A DNA stretch of 20,947 bases from Tangfeifania sp. (GTDB lineage Bacteria > Bacteroidota > Bacteroidia > Bacteroidales > Prolixibacteraceae): the NCBI GenBank assembly GCA_018400515.1, contig JAGYMR010000019.1, positions 1 to 20,947 of the forward strand, given 5' to 3'. Position numbers and translations under genes: made by a program. Shown here in pieces: positions 13,436-20,947 of this stretch. The notes under the pieces are model-generated. The model saw nothing but the letters and a program-made list of their open reading frames with translations. It did no database searches and was not told the origin of the DNA. The stretch's first letter is position 1, and each line of letters opens with the position of its first letter.

Positions 13436-15760
13436 TTATTCCCCAAAGCGCAATTCAAGTGTCTGCGGCCGGTCCATTTTTGCATTTACCCAAAGGGTTT
13501 TCCCATCCCAGGCATATTTTTCAGCAGGCAGGGAGTTCCCCTCCAGCTTCACCCCATGAAGTTTGCCCGGAGCATTCTTCAGTTCAAACACGGGATTCAC
13601 ACACCAGTTATCAGGACGGATAGTGATGCGGACATTTTTATTTTCCACAATCAGGCACAAAGCCCGCCGTTCGGGGACATAAACATCCACATCTTCCCTG
13701 GCCCCTTTTAATTCGAGGGCAGGCATCCGGGCATAACTTTCCGCCCACTGCAGCAGGCTTTCATCGCCGGCATCACTCATCCCGATCAGCCAGGCCCAGG
13801 TATCTTTTTTCATCGGTTTTGTAACCCCCAGGGCATCTTCCGTTTCCGTTATCACGCTTTTTAGTGGCCAGGGCCGGTTGTCAGCCCAGGTCACCAAACT
13901 GTTACTCGAAGGGCCGGAAAGGATGGATTCATGGATCTGTGTCATGGTTTTAAACCCACGGCTCAGGGGAAAATGACCGCCCCAGTATGCCGGTGTCACC
14001 AGGAGTCCGTCCTCATCGTAAAAGGGGATGTAAACCCTTGGTTTTGTAAACAAATAGGGACTGAAATTAATGGCCGCCAGGGGCTCCTTTTTGTGCAGCC
14101 GGATGCGGTAAAGCACCGGGTCCGGGACCGATTTCCAGGAGGGAGCCCTGTCAGGCAAGCCAATCGTTTTCTTTTCTCCTGTTTCCACCGAAAGGAGATC
14201 GATTGGCCGGGAAGGAAGGAAATCGAGGGGAAACGCCGCCTGCGGGGCAAGGGTTAGGAACTCCGATACTTCGTATTGCGATTCGGGGACGGAAGCCAGA
14301 TGAAGTACCCGTGTTCCGAAGCCATCGGGATAAAAGTAATAATCTTCCACGGCATAATCCCCGTTCACCTTGTAGTTGAAGTCACATGACTGGTAGCTCC
14401 ACCGAACGTGTACCCGGGCGGCAGACGACTCCAGAATTTCCACGTTTGCAAAGCGCAGTTCTTTATCCATCAAAGGTTCCGGACAATCAACAAACTCATC
14501 CCTCGGAGAGATTATCTCGGCCCATTCATAGGTAAAAATCGTGTTGTATTGCCCCGCCCAGAAAGGAACGTAACTGGATCCCCGCCAGAATACAAACCGG
14601 GAACCATTCGGAAGGGCCACAACCAGGTCCTTAAATTCAGGCTCCCATAATTCACCGTAATCAAGCGGTTGATTTACATAATTGACCATATTGATCACAG
14701 GAGGATCATAGCGCAACCGGGTAAAAACCGCTCCAAACTCAGGAAGATCGGGAGGATCAGGTACGATCATCACCGTGACCTCTTTATGCCATAACGCTTT
14801 TCCCCCTCCATCTGCGATCGAAACATGCAGCACATCCTTTTTCAGTTTTCCGGAACAGGGAGGAAGGGGCAACACTTTCTGGCACTTTTTGGCACGCTTC
14901 ATGGCAAAAGGCTCCTCCACCACATTATGGGGGGCAGATTCGTACCATGCTTTGACCCGTGCTTCCGGAATACCAGCCGTCCGGGATAAAGCAGCCACCG
15001 TAACGAAGGCTTTTTGTCCCCCTGCCAGCCGCAGCCAGTCGGCAGGAACCAATATAGCCCCCAGATCCACCGGATTGATCACCTCATCGGGCCGCACCCG
15101 GGCTTCTGCTTCAAAATGTTTTAAGTGGACCTTCTGCCGGTCCAGTTCAACAGGATTTATGCTCTTCCCCAAAAAGAAAAGGGCCAGCTCATCCAGATCC
15201 GCGGCCAGGAAAGGTCTTCCCCAAAAAACAAGCCCTTTTGCTTCAGGTTTGCTAACAATATAAAAAGAGTCCCTGCCGGCAACGGCTTCTCCGGCCATTC
15301 TCCCTGAAACGGGAGGCCTGAAAACCAACGAAATATCCAGACGGAACACCTCCTTCCCCCCGGAATAACCCACCAGTTGGTAGGCTCTTGCCGGAATATT
15401 TTCCGATTCAAAAGAGACGATCACACCGGCTGACCGGCCCACCCGCTCCGGACCAAATGGGGGTCGCCAGGCATGCCCGGGGGTCTTCACCCGCAGCTGC
15501 ACATTGGTTGGATTGATTTGGGCCTGCAAGGGTTGCAGCCCGCCGGAAAAAAGAAACAAGAATAGAAAGAACCGGGTAAGATACCCCGGGTTAAAATTCC
15601 CAGTGCTGCGAAAAAAACAGAAGCCATTCCAACCGGCGGGAACCGGTCCGGCATTCCTCCGGCTTCCGGGAAAGAAAAAATTTAAATCAGGAAACTTCCG
15701 GCGCTTACCTTTGTAAGAAAACCGTTGAAGTAAGGCGGACAATCGAAGTTTTTGATTCAT
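13436..15760 (-). CDS. Large secreted protein of unknown family
   Basis: Not recognised. From the ATG at 15760 it has 774 residues; an in-frame ATG at 15889 would overlap the upstream aldolase gene and is rejected. A hydrophobic stretch (LTRFFLFLFLFSGG, 61-74) with a plausible cleavage after Ala80 is an export signal. It is preceded by an unusual 60-residue extension rich in Arg and Phe with no other Met. The mature part is beta-rich and full of aromatic residues. Striking blocks are RYDPPVINMVNYVNQPLDYG (350-369), FVFWRGSSYVPFW (389-401) and VEDYYFYPDGFGTR (471-484). The C-terminal 70 residues form a compact beta domain ending in DGKTLWVNAKMDRPQTLELRF. Together with neighbouring GH20 and aldolase genes this suggests glycan binding or breakdown, but no catalytic residues can be named. 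Confidence 0.8.
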   Translation of the reverse strand: MNQKLRLSALLQRFSYKGKRRKFPDLNFFFPGSRRNAGPVPAGWNGFCFFRSTGNFNPGYLTRFFLFLFLFSGGLQPLQAQINPTNVQLRVKTPGHAWRPPFGPERVGRSAGVIVSFESENIPARAYQLVGYSGGKEVFRLDISLVFRPPVSGRMAGEAVAGRDSFYIVSKPEAKGLVFWGRPFLAADLDELALFFLGKSINPVELDRQKVHLKHFEAEARVRPDEVINPVDLGAILVPADWLRLAGGQKAFVTVAALSRTAGIPEARVKAWYESAPHNVVEEPFAMKRAKKCQKVLPLPPCSGKLKKDVLHVSIADGGGKALWHKEVTVMIVPDPPDLPEFGAVFTRLRYDPPVINMVNYVNQPLDYGELWEPEFKDLVVALPNGSRFVFWRGSSYVPFWAGQYNTIFTYEWAEIISPRDEFVDCPEPLMDKELRFANVEILESSAARVHVRWSYQSCDFNYKVNGDYAVEDYYFYPDGFGTRVLHLASVPESQYEVSEFLTLAPQAAFPLDFLPSRPIDLLSVETGEKKTIGLPDRAPSWKSVPDPVLYRIRLHKKEPLAAINFSPYLFTKPRVYIPFYDEDGLLVTPAYWGGHFPLSRGFKTMTQIHESILSGPSSNSLVTWADNRPWPLKSVITETEDALGVTKPMKKDTWAWLIGMSDAGDESLLQWAESYARMPALELKGAREDVDVYVPERRALCLIVENKNVRITIRPDNWCVNPVFELKNAPGKLHGVKLEGNSLPAEKYAWDGKTLWVNAKMDRPQTLELRFGE

Positions 15761-15834
15761 GGTTATCAGGTTTTTATGGTTCAGGATTTTCCAGACCCGG
15801 GACAATCTGTCCGAATGGTTCAGAAAATCAACAA

Positions 15835-16473
15835 TTATCCTCCAAAAGGTCCCGGCGCAGTGTTCCGGAACTCCAGATAAAACTTCCACAATGTTTCGCC
15901 GGCTTCCTGCAGCGATGTTCCCCAGGCGATCAGTCCCTCTTCATGGCCCCCCATAACGATAACAGGATCTTTCCCGGGATCCATTGCCAAAGCCACCCTT
16001 TTTACCTCCTTGGCCATTTCGGGAGTACCATAAAGCGCTTCAGGGGAGGTAACCGGAAGCTGACCGGTAAACTGATCCCACATCCCCTTGTGGTGAATAT
16101 GAATAACCGCCCCTGCATCAGGGATGGCTTCATAAATGGCGGCATGGGTTAATGATTCCGCCGAAGCATTGACCGCCCCGGAACAGGTCACCCGGTTATC
16201 CTCGTGCGACCAGCCGGTAACCAAAGAAATGTGTTTCTTCTCCAGTTCTTTCATCCCTCCCGTTCCGGAGCCGGTAATAAAAAATGAATCCGGGGCTTTC
16301 CGGATGGAAATATTTCCATAACCAATGCCATCGGGGTAGGCGCCGATCAATTGTGCATCAAACATTTTCCGGCGCCATTTGCAGAGCAACCGGAACTGTT
16401 CATTGAGCATCCGCACCGGTGATTCCGTGCGGATACACCTGAATTTTATGGTTCCTTCGTCATTCATTTTCAT
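15835..16473 (-). CDS. Class II aldolase/adducin family protein
   Basis: A 212-residue cytosolic protein of the zinc-dependent aldolase/epimerase/adducin fold. Family members include L-fuculose-phosphate and L-rhamnulose aldolases, ribulose-5-phosphate 4-epimerase and methylthioribulose dehydratase. Substrate contacts expected in the fold are present: GNIS (53-56), TGSGTGG (67-73), and SAESLTHAAIY (104-114) with a candidate catalytic Glu106. Zinc ligands are His125, His127 and His177 (HIHHKG and GGHEEG). The family is clear and the active site looks intact; the substrate is not. The start at 16473 overlaps by 14 nt the end of a remnant frame from a paralogue of the downstream 774-aa gene. That downstream gene starts 74 nt after this one stops, so they are probably co-transcribed. 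Confidence 0.85.
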   Translation of the reverse strand: MKMNDEGTIKFRCIRTESPVRMLNEQFRLLCKWRRKMFDAQLIGAYPDGIGYGNISIRKAPDSFFITGSGTGGMKELEKKHISLVTGWSHEDNRVTCSGAVNASAESLTHAAIYEAIPDAGAVIHIHHKGMWDQFTGQLPVTSPEALYGTPEMAKEVKRVALAMDPGKDPVIVMGGHEEGLIAWGTSLQEAGETLWKFYLEFRNTAPGPFGG

Positions 16474-16543
16474 TCACAAAAATCGCTTCGATCACTGCCG
16501 GCCGGTTCATTTTCACGTTTCCCCAGAGGGTATCCATAAGCAT
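16460..16543 (-). pseudogene. C-terminal remnant of a second copy of the 774-aa protein
   Basis: A 27-codon frame running into the aldolase start. Its residues 4-15 (DTLWGNVKMNRP) align with GKTLWVNAKMDRP at the extreme C-terminus of the 774-aa protein encoded downstream. T, L, W, N, K, M, R and P are identical, and both frames end shortly after an aliphatic strand. A TGA sits in frame immediately upstream, so only the tail survives. Its stop overlaps the aldolase start by 14 nt, the sort of overlap expected between genes of one operon. Simplest reading: a paralogue once preceded the aldolase and was deleted up to its last codons. Confidence 0.6.
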
Positions 16544-16819
16544 TCAAAAGAAGGAAAGGCCGGAAACAGATACGCTCAATGAGCCAAGGATTCGAAAGCT
16601 TTCCGATTGCCTTCGTTTATTATGAAAACCCTTCTGAACTACCAACTAAGATATTAATTTTTATCAATAAAAAAATGGAAGAGCTTCAATAAATGCCCTC
16701 ATGAAATCATACTCCCCTGCCGTTGGCAAAACCTGGGGCATCGTCAGCTGATTCGGTCAGTCAGGTTTTCCCGGGAAAAGTGATTCCATGAATTCCGGGA
16801 GCATGGATTCCATTCCCTT
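16544..16819 (-). other. Non-coding gap with degraded sequence and palindromes
   Basis: No complete gene is visible. A 25-codon minus-strand frame at 16741-16664 (starts MPQVLPTAGEYDF) has a stop directly before it and no recognised relatives; it may be debris from the deleted paralogue or chance. A short dyad TCCATG/CATGGA (16785-16790 and 16802-16807), followed by T4 on the minus strand, could be a weak terminator for the GH20 gene. Confidence 0.4.
16766..16779. repeat. 14-bp perfect palindrome downstream of GH20
   Basis: TTTTCCCGGGAAAA is a perfect dyad about 40 nt past the GH20 stop. It could be the stem of a terminator on either strand (C3G3 core with flanking A/T runs) or a protein-binding site; there is too little loop for a good hairpin. 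Confidence 0.3.
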
Positions 16820-19066
16820 TTATTTATAATACGCCGGACCGGGACGCTCAAAACCAAACCCCACTTCCTCGCGAGGCAAATGCTGGCCCTCGTTGGATCC
16901 CGCATGGCGAATGTCTTTCAGAATCCGTTCGTACATATCCTCCCAGCCCATCAGCAACCGCATGTACCGCATTTCAATCAGGTCCCGGTGGAATGGCCGG
17001 TTCTCCTTATTCCACTGGTCCTCGTGGAACATTTTGAGCTCTTTGGTCACATCCCTGAGAGAGCCCAGTCTGCTTGCATAAGGCATAATTAAATCGTATT
17101 GGGGGGTATTGACTCCCAGGCTAATATCCTCATTCCGGACAAAAGAATCAAAAAGTTGCGACATCTGGCTGGCCAGGATGGATTTATGAAAAATAAACTC
17201 CATTCGCCTGGCGCCCAGAAGCAGTGCATCAATGGTCTCTTTGTGGATTTCAGCTTGCTTCCCGGATTGCTTAAAGACGGTATAAGCATCTTCGCATTGA
17301 AGACGCATGGAAGGAGCTTTGCCGCTTTCCTGGATACGGTTCTGCAAAGCAGTGCCGGCTTCCACAAAAGGATTGCTGTATATCATTTCGGTATTTACGC
17401 GCCCAATAACAGGATCCATAGTATCATTCACAGCGGCCAGCATTTCAATGGCCCGGGCCACCCGGTTGCCCTCCGGTATGCGGTAAAATGCCCAGTCATA
17501 AGCATCCCTGAATTTTATAAGGTCACTCTCCCCTTCCTGCCAGGAAGCTGCTGCTGAAAAAATAATCCCATACCAACCCATTCCAAAAATGTCTTCTCCC
17601 AAGTCATCCCAGGTGGTATTCAACATGCCTTCGGCTCCGTATTTCTGCCCGTCCCTCACAAAATTCCGGATATTGATTAACCGGGCACTAAAATCAGGAA
17701 AAGGTCGCCCTCCAAAAAAAGCACTCGGTGCAACGATGGTTTTCATGTTCCGGTCGGCATAGGGTTGGACATAGGTCTTATAGCTGTCCATTGGCAGGTA
17801 TTGCCATGGAACGGGGATGACATTCCCGGGCAACTCATCCAGTTTTTCCGGATGCTTCAGGGCGATCTCCCCCCAGAACAATAATTTTTTCCCCTGAAGT
17901 GCCGGGGAAGCAGCCACTCTCCTCAAATGGTCCAGGTACACGTCAATAAATGAGCTTCGCTCAACCATGCCTTTACTTTTCCCCAGCCCCAGTTCAAATG
18001 TTTCATCACAGCCGATATGGAAAAAACCGGAGGAGAACATGGGGACGATCTCTCCAAGATAGTCATCAATAAATTGATAGGATCCCTCTTCTGCGGGACT
18101 CAATATCTGGCTTCCCCGGCGTTCACCCAGAGGTGCCAGCTGCTCCTGCCGGAGCACATAATGCAAATGGCCAAAAGTTTGCTGTTGCGGAATAATTTCC
18201 ACGTGATGCTTTTTCCCGAAGGCAATAAGTTCTGCCATCTCATCAGATTTAATGGTGCCCCCGTAAGGATTAACCGTTGGGTACAACTCCGACTGAAACA
18301 GATTCTCCGAATAGATCATGTACCCGTTCAGTTTATACTCTGAAAGAATCCGGACCTGTTCCTTTGCATACGCCAGTTTGGGAATAGGGCCGCGATTCCA
18401 GTCATCCTGTATCCAGCGGTACCGCATTTCCGGCCAATCCCTGATTTTCACCCCGGGCACCCGGAAGATTCCTGAATTCCTGTGAATCAACTGCTTCAGG
18501 GTTTGAACCCCGTAAAAGATCCCGGTGGCGCTGTTGGCCGCAACAAGGATATTGCTGCCGTTGACAAGAAGCACATATCCCTCTTCGTGGAAGTCCTTTG
18601 CGATTTCCAGGTTCTCCCCCGATAACCACCGGTCCATTTTCTCATTCAATCCGGGGCGGGTCAGTACAATGGAATTAGCGATGTCCGCCCCCCCATTCTG
18701 AACCGTTAACTCCATTCCGGTGATCTGCCTGATCCCGCCGGTTAAATCTTCTGCTGCAAAAAGATCCTCTTGCTCATTGCTTAAGACGTGGATCCCTGTT
18801 CCCGGTTGTATCCGGAAGTATTGATCAGTTCTCCGGATTTCCCTGGGATAAGGGATCAGGGGAAGCGTCCCGTCCTCTCTGGAAAAATTTGATCTCTCCT
18901 GTTCCTTTTTCCCTTTTTCATCCGGCCGGGAAACGCCCTCACTTTTCCCCGGTCCTCCCGGTTCCGGTATTTTGGGATAAGGCCCCCATACCGCAAATGC
19001 ATCGAGGCAAAGGAAAAAAAATAAACAAATGATTGCCGGTCTTTTGAAATTTTGTCGCATCTTCAT
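16820..19066 (-). CDS. Glycoside hydrolase family 20 beta-N-acetylhexosaminidase, secreted
   Basis: Expected to remove terminal GlcNAc or GalNAc from glycans by substrate-assisted catalysis. The protein has 748 residues. The signal peptide ends near Ala25 (LFFFLCLDAFA). A Pro/Gly/Lys/Glu-rich linker (about 30-66) follows. The GH20 N-terminal alpha/beta domain covers about 68-205 (LIPYPREIR ... GYVLLVNGSNILVAANSATGIFYGVQTLKQLI). The catalytic barrel starts at VKIRDWPEMRYRW. The catalytic pair is Asp354-Glu355 in FFHIGCDETFELG; the usual HxGxDE is kept with Cys before the Asp. Substrate-pocket aromatic residues such as the Trp in WGEIALKHPE and TTWDD are also present. About 190 C-terminal residues form an extra helical region. 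It is alone on its transcript, judging from 250-nt gaps on both sides. Linkage and substrate cannot be deduced. Confidence 0.92.
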   Translation of the reverse strand: MKMRQNFKRPAIICLFFFLCLDAFAVWGPYPKIPEPGGPGKSEGVSRPDEKGKKEQERSNFSREDGTLPLIPYPREIRRTDQYFRIQPGTGIHVLSNEQEDLFAAEDLTGGIRQITGMELTVQNGGADIANSIVLTRPGLNEKMDRWLSGENLEIAKDFHEEGYVLLVNGSNILVAANSATGIFYGVQTLKQLIHRNSGIFRVPGVKIRDWPEMRYRWIQDDWNRGPIPKLAYAKEQVRILSEYKLNGYMIYSENLFQSELYPTVNPYGGTIKSDEMAELIAFGKKHHVEIIPQQQTFGHLHYVLRQEQLAPLGERRGSQILSPAEEGSYQFIDDYLGEIVPMFSSGFFHIGCDETFELGLGKSKGMVERSSFIDVYLDHLRRVAASPALQGKKLLFWGEIALKHPEKLDELPGNVIPVPWQYLPMDSYKTYVQPYADRNMKTIVAPSAFFGGRPFPDFSARLINIRNFVRDGQKYGAEGMLNTTWDDLGEDIFGMGWYGIIFSAAASWQEGESDLIKFRDAYDWAFYRIPEGNRVARAIEMLAAVNDTMDPVIGRVNTEMIYSNPFVEAGTALQNRIQESGKAPSMRLQCEDAYTVFKQSGKQAEIHKETIDALLLGARRMEFIFHKSILASQMSQLFDSFVRNEDISLGVNTPQYDLIMPYASRLGSLRDVTKELKMFHEDQWNKENRPFHRDLIEMRYMRLLMGWEDMYERILKDIRHAGSNEGQHLPREEVGFGFERPGPAYYK

Positions 19067-19160
19067 TTATGGAGAATATTTTCTAAAAGTTAAATTTTCG
19101 AGAACATTGCAGAGTAATAAGCCTATATTTCCTTTTGGTTCCACGGGAATAATCCAGGAT

Positions 19161-19168
19161 CAAAGATA
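19161..19168 (-). promoter_or_regulatory. Promoter -7 box for the GH20 gene
   Basis: On the minus strand TATCTTTG matches TAnnTTTG exactly, about 95 nt upstream of the GH20 ATG. A weaker TAACTTTT lies nearer the gene. The gap 19067-19316 otherwise holds no gene; GTGCCCC occurs twice (19232-19262 region) without forming a clear structure. Confidence 0.45.
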
Positions 19169-19316
19169 CTATTTAAGAAACAAAAACACTGAAAAGCTGA
19201 CCTTCAACTTAGTCAGAATGTACAACATATTGGGTGCCCCATTTTGGGTGGAGTGCCCCGCATTGACCTTCCTCCAACAAAACGGAGCCGGGCTGTTTGC
19301 AGAACAAATCACTGGT

Positions 19317-20639
19317 TTATTGTTCACTGTGGAACCGGATTCTTATAAACCGGGGCCGGTATAAATCCGGATTTTTGTTGATCTCATTTAAAAAATCGAA
19401 AGCGTTCACATTGTAACTAATCAGCAACTCGTTGGGCTGGGAAAGGGCCGGATGTGCTTTGGCATTGTATACAAAAATATTCTCTTGCTGCGGCTCCTCA
19501 CATTCCCAAACATCCAATTGGGGGCCGAACGGACCATTCGGGGTGGCTCCTACCCGGAGTCCTATGGTTGATCCCATTCCCCCTTCCTGGTATACAAGCA
19601 CATACCTTCCATCCGGCAGGGGGGTAACGCTCAACTCATTGGAGACCCTCTCCGCCACAGGAAACGATCTGGACATGTCGGCATTCCAGCCATTGCCATC
19701 CCAGAAACGCCAGGCATCAAAATTTTCAACATCCCGGGGCAAAACCCGGGCAACCAGAAGCTTTTTGGCCTTTCCCCTCACGCCGTAAACATAAATATAC
19801 CCATCGGGATTTTCCACCCCGGCGTCCGTTGTATTCACGAGGATGCCGGCCCCAAACGATCCCTTTCCCTTTGCACCGGAGGCATCGAAATAAAAAGGCG
19901 TTTCCATCTGCCGTTGATCATTAAACGGCGGCTTACTCCCTTCAGGTAAAACAATTAACACATTGCCCATTTCAGAAAAACTCCATGCCTCATTGCTAAG
20001 GTTCCGCATCCTGTAGGCAAAGAGGTAGGTGTTGTTATTGTGAGCTGCGTTTACAAAACCATCGCCGAGCCAATAATAATCGCCTTCTTCCGCTGATGGT
20101 GTTTCCGGAACAAAAAGAGAATGTGGTTGGCCGTTTTCGCCGGTATCCCAGAAAAACCGGATACGGTCTTTCCGGGGGTCAGCCCCCTGCAGGTAAGCCA
20201 CGGTATTATTCACCATGGTCCAGCCGGATTGCAATTGCCCCCCTTTTATTTCACCAATCATGCTATCACTGAAAAGAAGGAGCGTGCTGCCGCTGTCGCG
20301 CGCTTTATCCACTCCGCTTACCGGGAGGGAAAAGATCCCGTCGGCTCCAAACCAGCCGGTAGTTTGCCGAAACAACGCCGTCCAGCCGGGGGCTTCCTCC
20401 ACGGTAAAATCAAGATCGAAATTCTCCGCAGAACTCCCATCCGTTTTTTCATTGCAGGCAAATCCTTTAAAGGATGTCCCCTCACCCACATTCCTGGAAG
20501 AACTGCGCTCAAGCAACAAGTTGCCCTCTTTGTTATTGTACACTGCTGCTTTATGTTCCTTTTCCTCCTCTGGAGAAGCGGAACAGAATAAAACCATTAT
20601 TATTGCGGCCAGAAGATAGTTCATATACCGGATTTTCAT
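19317..20639 (-). CDS. Putative lipoprotein, DUF4185/DUF5005-like beta-propeller
   Basis: A 440-residue exported protein. The ATG at 20639 is preferred: MKIRYMNYLLAAIIMVLFCS is a short basic, then hydrophobic, signal. Cys19 followed by SASPEEEKE could be a lipidation site with an acidic surface-export motif, although Phe just before the Cys is unusual for a lipobox. An in-frame ATG at 20696 would add 19 residues. The body repeats short beta strands: TTGWFGADGIFSLPV with TLLLFSDSMIG (about 93-130), GDYYWLGDGFV, NVLIVLPEG, GYIYVYGV, LLVARVLPRDVENFDAWRFW, NELSVTPLPDGRYVLVYQ and NELLISYNVN. This layout resembles the five-bladed propellers of GH43/GH32-like and DUF4185/DUF5005 proteins. Function is unproven; a role in glycan handling alongside GH20 is an inference from position. 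Confidence 0.75.
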   Translation of the reverse strand: MKIRYMNYLLAAIIMVLFCSASPEEEKEHKAAVYNNKEGNLLLERSSSRNVGEGTSFKGFACNEKTDGSSAENFDLDFTVEEAPGWTALFRQTTGWFGADGIFSLPVSGVDKARDSGSTLLLFSDSMIGEIKGGQLQSGWTMVNNTVAYLQGADPRKDRIRFFWDTGENGQPHSLFVPETPSAEEGDYYWLGDGFVNAAHNNNTYLFAYRMRNLSNEAWSFSEMGNVLIVLPEGSKPPFNDQRQMETPFYFDASGAKGKGSFGAGILVNTTDAGVENPDGYIYVYGVRGKAKKLLVARVLPRDVENFDAWRFWDGNGWNADMSRSFPVAERVSNELSVTPLPDGRYVLVYQEGGMGSTIGLRVGATPNGPFGPQLDVWECEEPQQENIFVYNAKAHPALSQPNELLISYNVNAFDFLNEINKNPDLYRPRFIRIRFHSEQ

Positions 20640-20947
20640 TTGAAGCAGCCATTGGTTAAGGCCATTTTTGAAACTGCTGATTCTCTTACAGGGCATAATT
20701 ACAAATTATTTGCATCTTACGCACCCCAAGATAAAAATTTAATTCATTAGAATAAAATTAAATTAAACATTTGTAATTCAATCAAATATAAATTAATGGT
20801 ATCTTTCGTTTACAAGGCCCATGGAACTCGCTTGTATTTTTATTTATCTCATTCAGTCGTTTACTTTAAAGGTATTCGATAGAATGCTTTCGCATTTCAT
20901 CACCTTTTGTGATGTTTGCATCATGCTCGTTTCACCCCCCTCCCTTT
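20640..20947. other. AT-rich upstream region at the window edge
   Basis: No gene can be supported here. On the plus strand an ATG at 20821 opens a 42-codon frame that runs off the window, preceded by a promoter-like TATCTTTC at 20800-20807. The residues do not suggest a known protein. A 6-bp hairpin CATCAC/GTGATG with loop CTTTT lies at 20898-20914. The sequence just upstream of the lipoprotein gene is AT-rich and could hold its promoter, but no clean TAnnTTTG box was found. Confidence 0.4.

Noticed and set aside
14775..15263. 162-codon open frame on the plus strand inside the 774-aa gene.
   Set aside because: Ser/Ala/Pro-rich shadow of a gene with a signal peptide and a coherent beta-rich sequence on the other strand.
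19230..19265. Repeated GTGCCCC with intervening GGGTGG in the gap before GH20.
   Set aside because: Two short imperfect copies without periodicity; not a CRISPR, tandem repeat or clear hairpin.
20121..20591. 156-codon open frame on the plus strand over the lipoprotein gene.
   Set aside because: Shadow frame; the minus-strand reading gives a signal peptide and propeller-like strands.

Overview
The window looks like chromosomal DNA of a Bacteroidota, probably a Bacteroidales/Marinilabiliales-type organism. The signs are the TAnnTTTG promoter boxes, a CarboxypepD_reg-like envelope protein, a Lys/Arg-rich extension on the RluB-type pseudouridine synthase, an ECF sigma factor paired with a membrane protein, weak Shine-Dalgarno signals, and family-typical versions of the housekeeping genes. 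No rRNA, tRNA, insertion sequence, CRISPR array or phage gene was seen.

Left part (1-10,560), mostly housekeeping. A secreted CarboxypepD_reg-like protein (+) converges on aspartate kinase (-). Upstream on the minus strand are a VUT-family queuosine-precursor transporter, a 48-codon internally deleted methylglyoxal synthase remnant, and phosphoglucosamine/phosphomannomutase. Next come an ECF sigma factor with its putative membrane anti-sigma partner, closed by a good terminator, and then RluB-like pseudouridine synthase. An AIM24/TIGR00266 protein (+) diverges from rluB and converges on dGTPase, which sits 3 nt behind a YgjP-like zinc peptidase.

Middle part (10,560-13,430). A two-gene plus-strand operon encodes a HlyD-type periplasmic adaptor and a TolC-type outer-membrane protein. 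No inner-membrane pump gene lies beside them. The operon diverges from the peptidase gene, and both sides have recognisable promoter boxes.

Right part (13,430-20,947), accessory. Four minus-strand genes occur here: a 774-aa secreted protein of unknown function, a class II aldolase/adducin protein, a GH20 beta-N-acetylhexosaminidase, and a putative lipoprotein of a beta-propeller-like DUF family. This reads as a small glycan-handling island without SusC/SusD in view. A 27-codon frame at the aldolase start matches the extreme C-terminus of the 774-aa protein, so a second, now deleted, copy once lay upstream of the aldolase.

The best leads are: (1) a 7-bp hairpin with an A-rich tail ending at the AUG of the queuosine-precursor transporter, whose loop can pair with that AUG, resembling a preQ1-I riboswitch; (2) the in-frame methylglyoxal synthase deletion remnant; (3) the C-terminal paralogue remnant upstream of the aldolase, together with the unknown family it belongs to.
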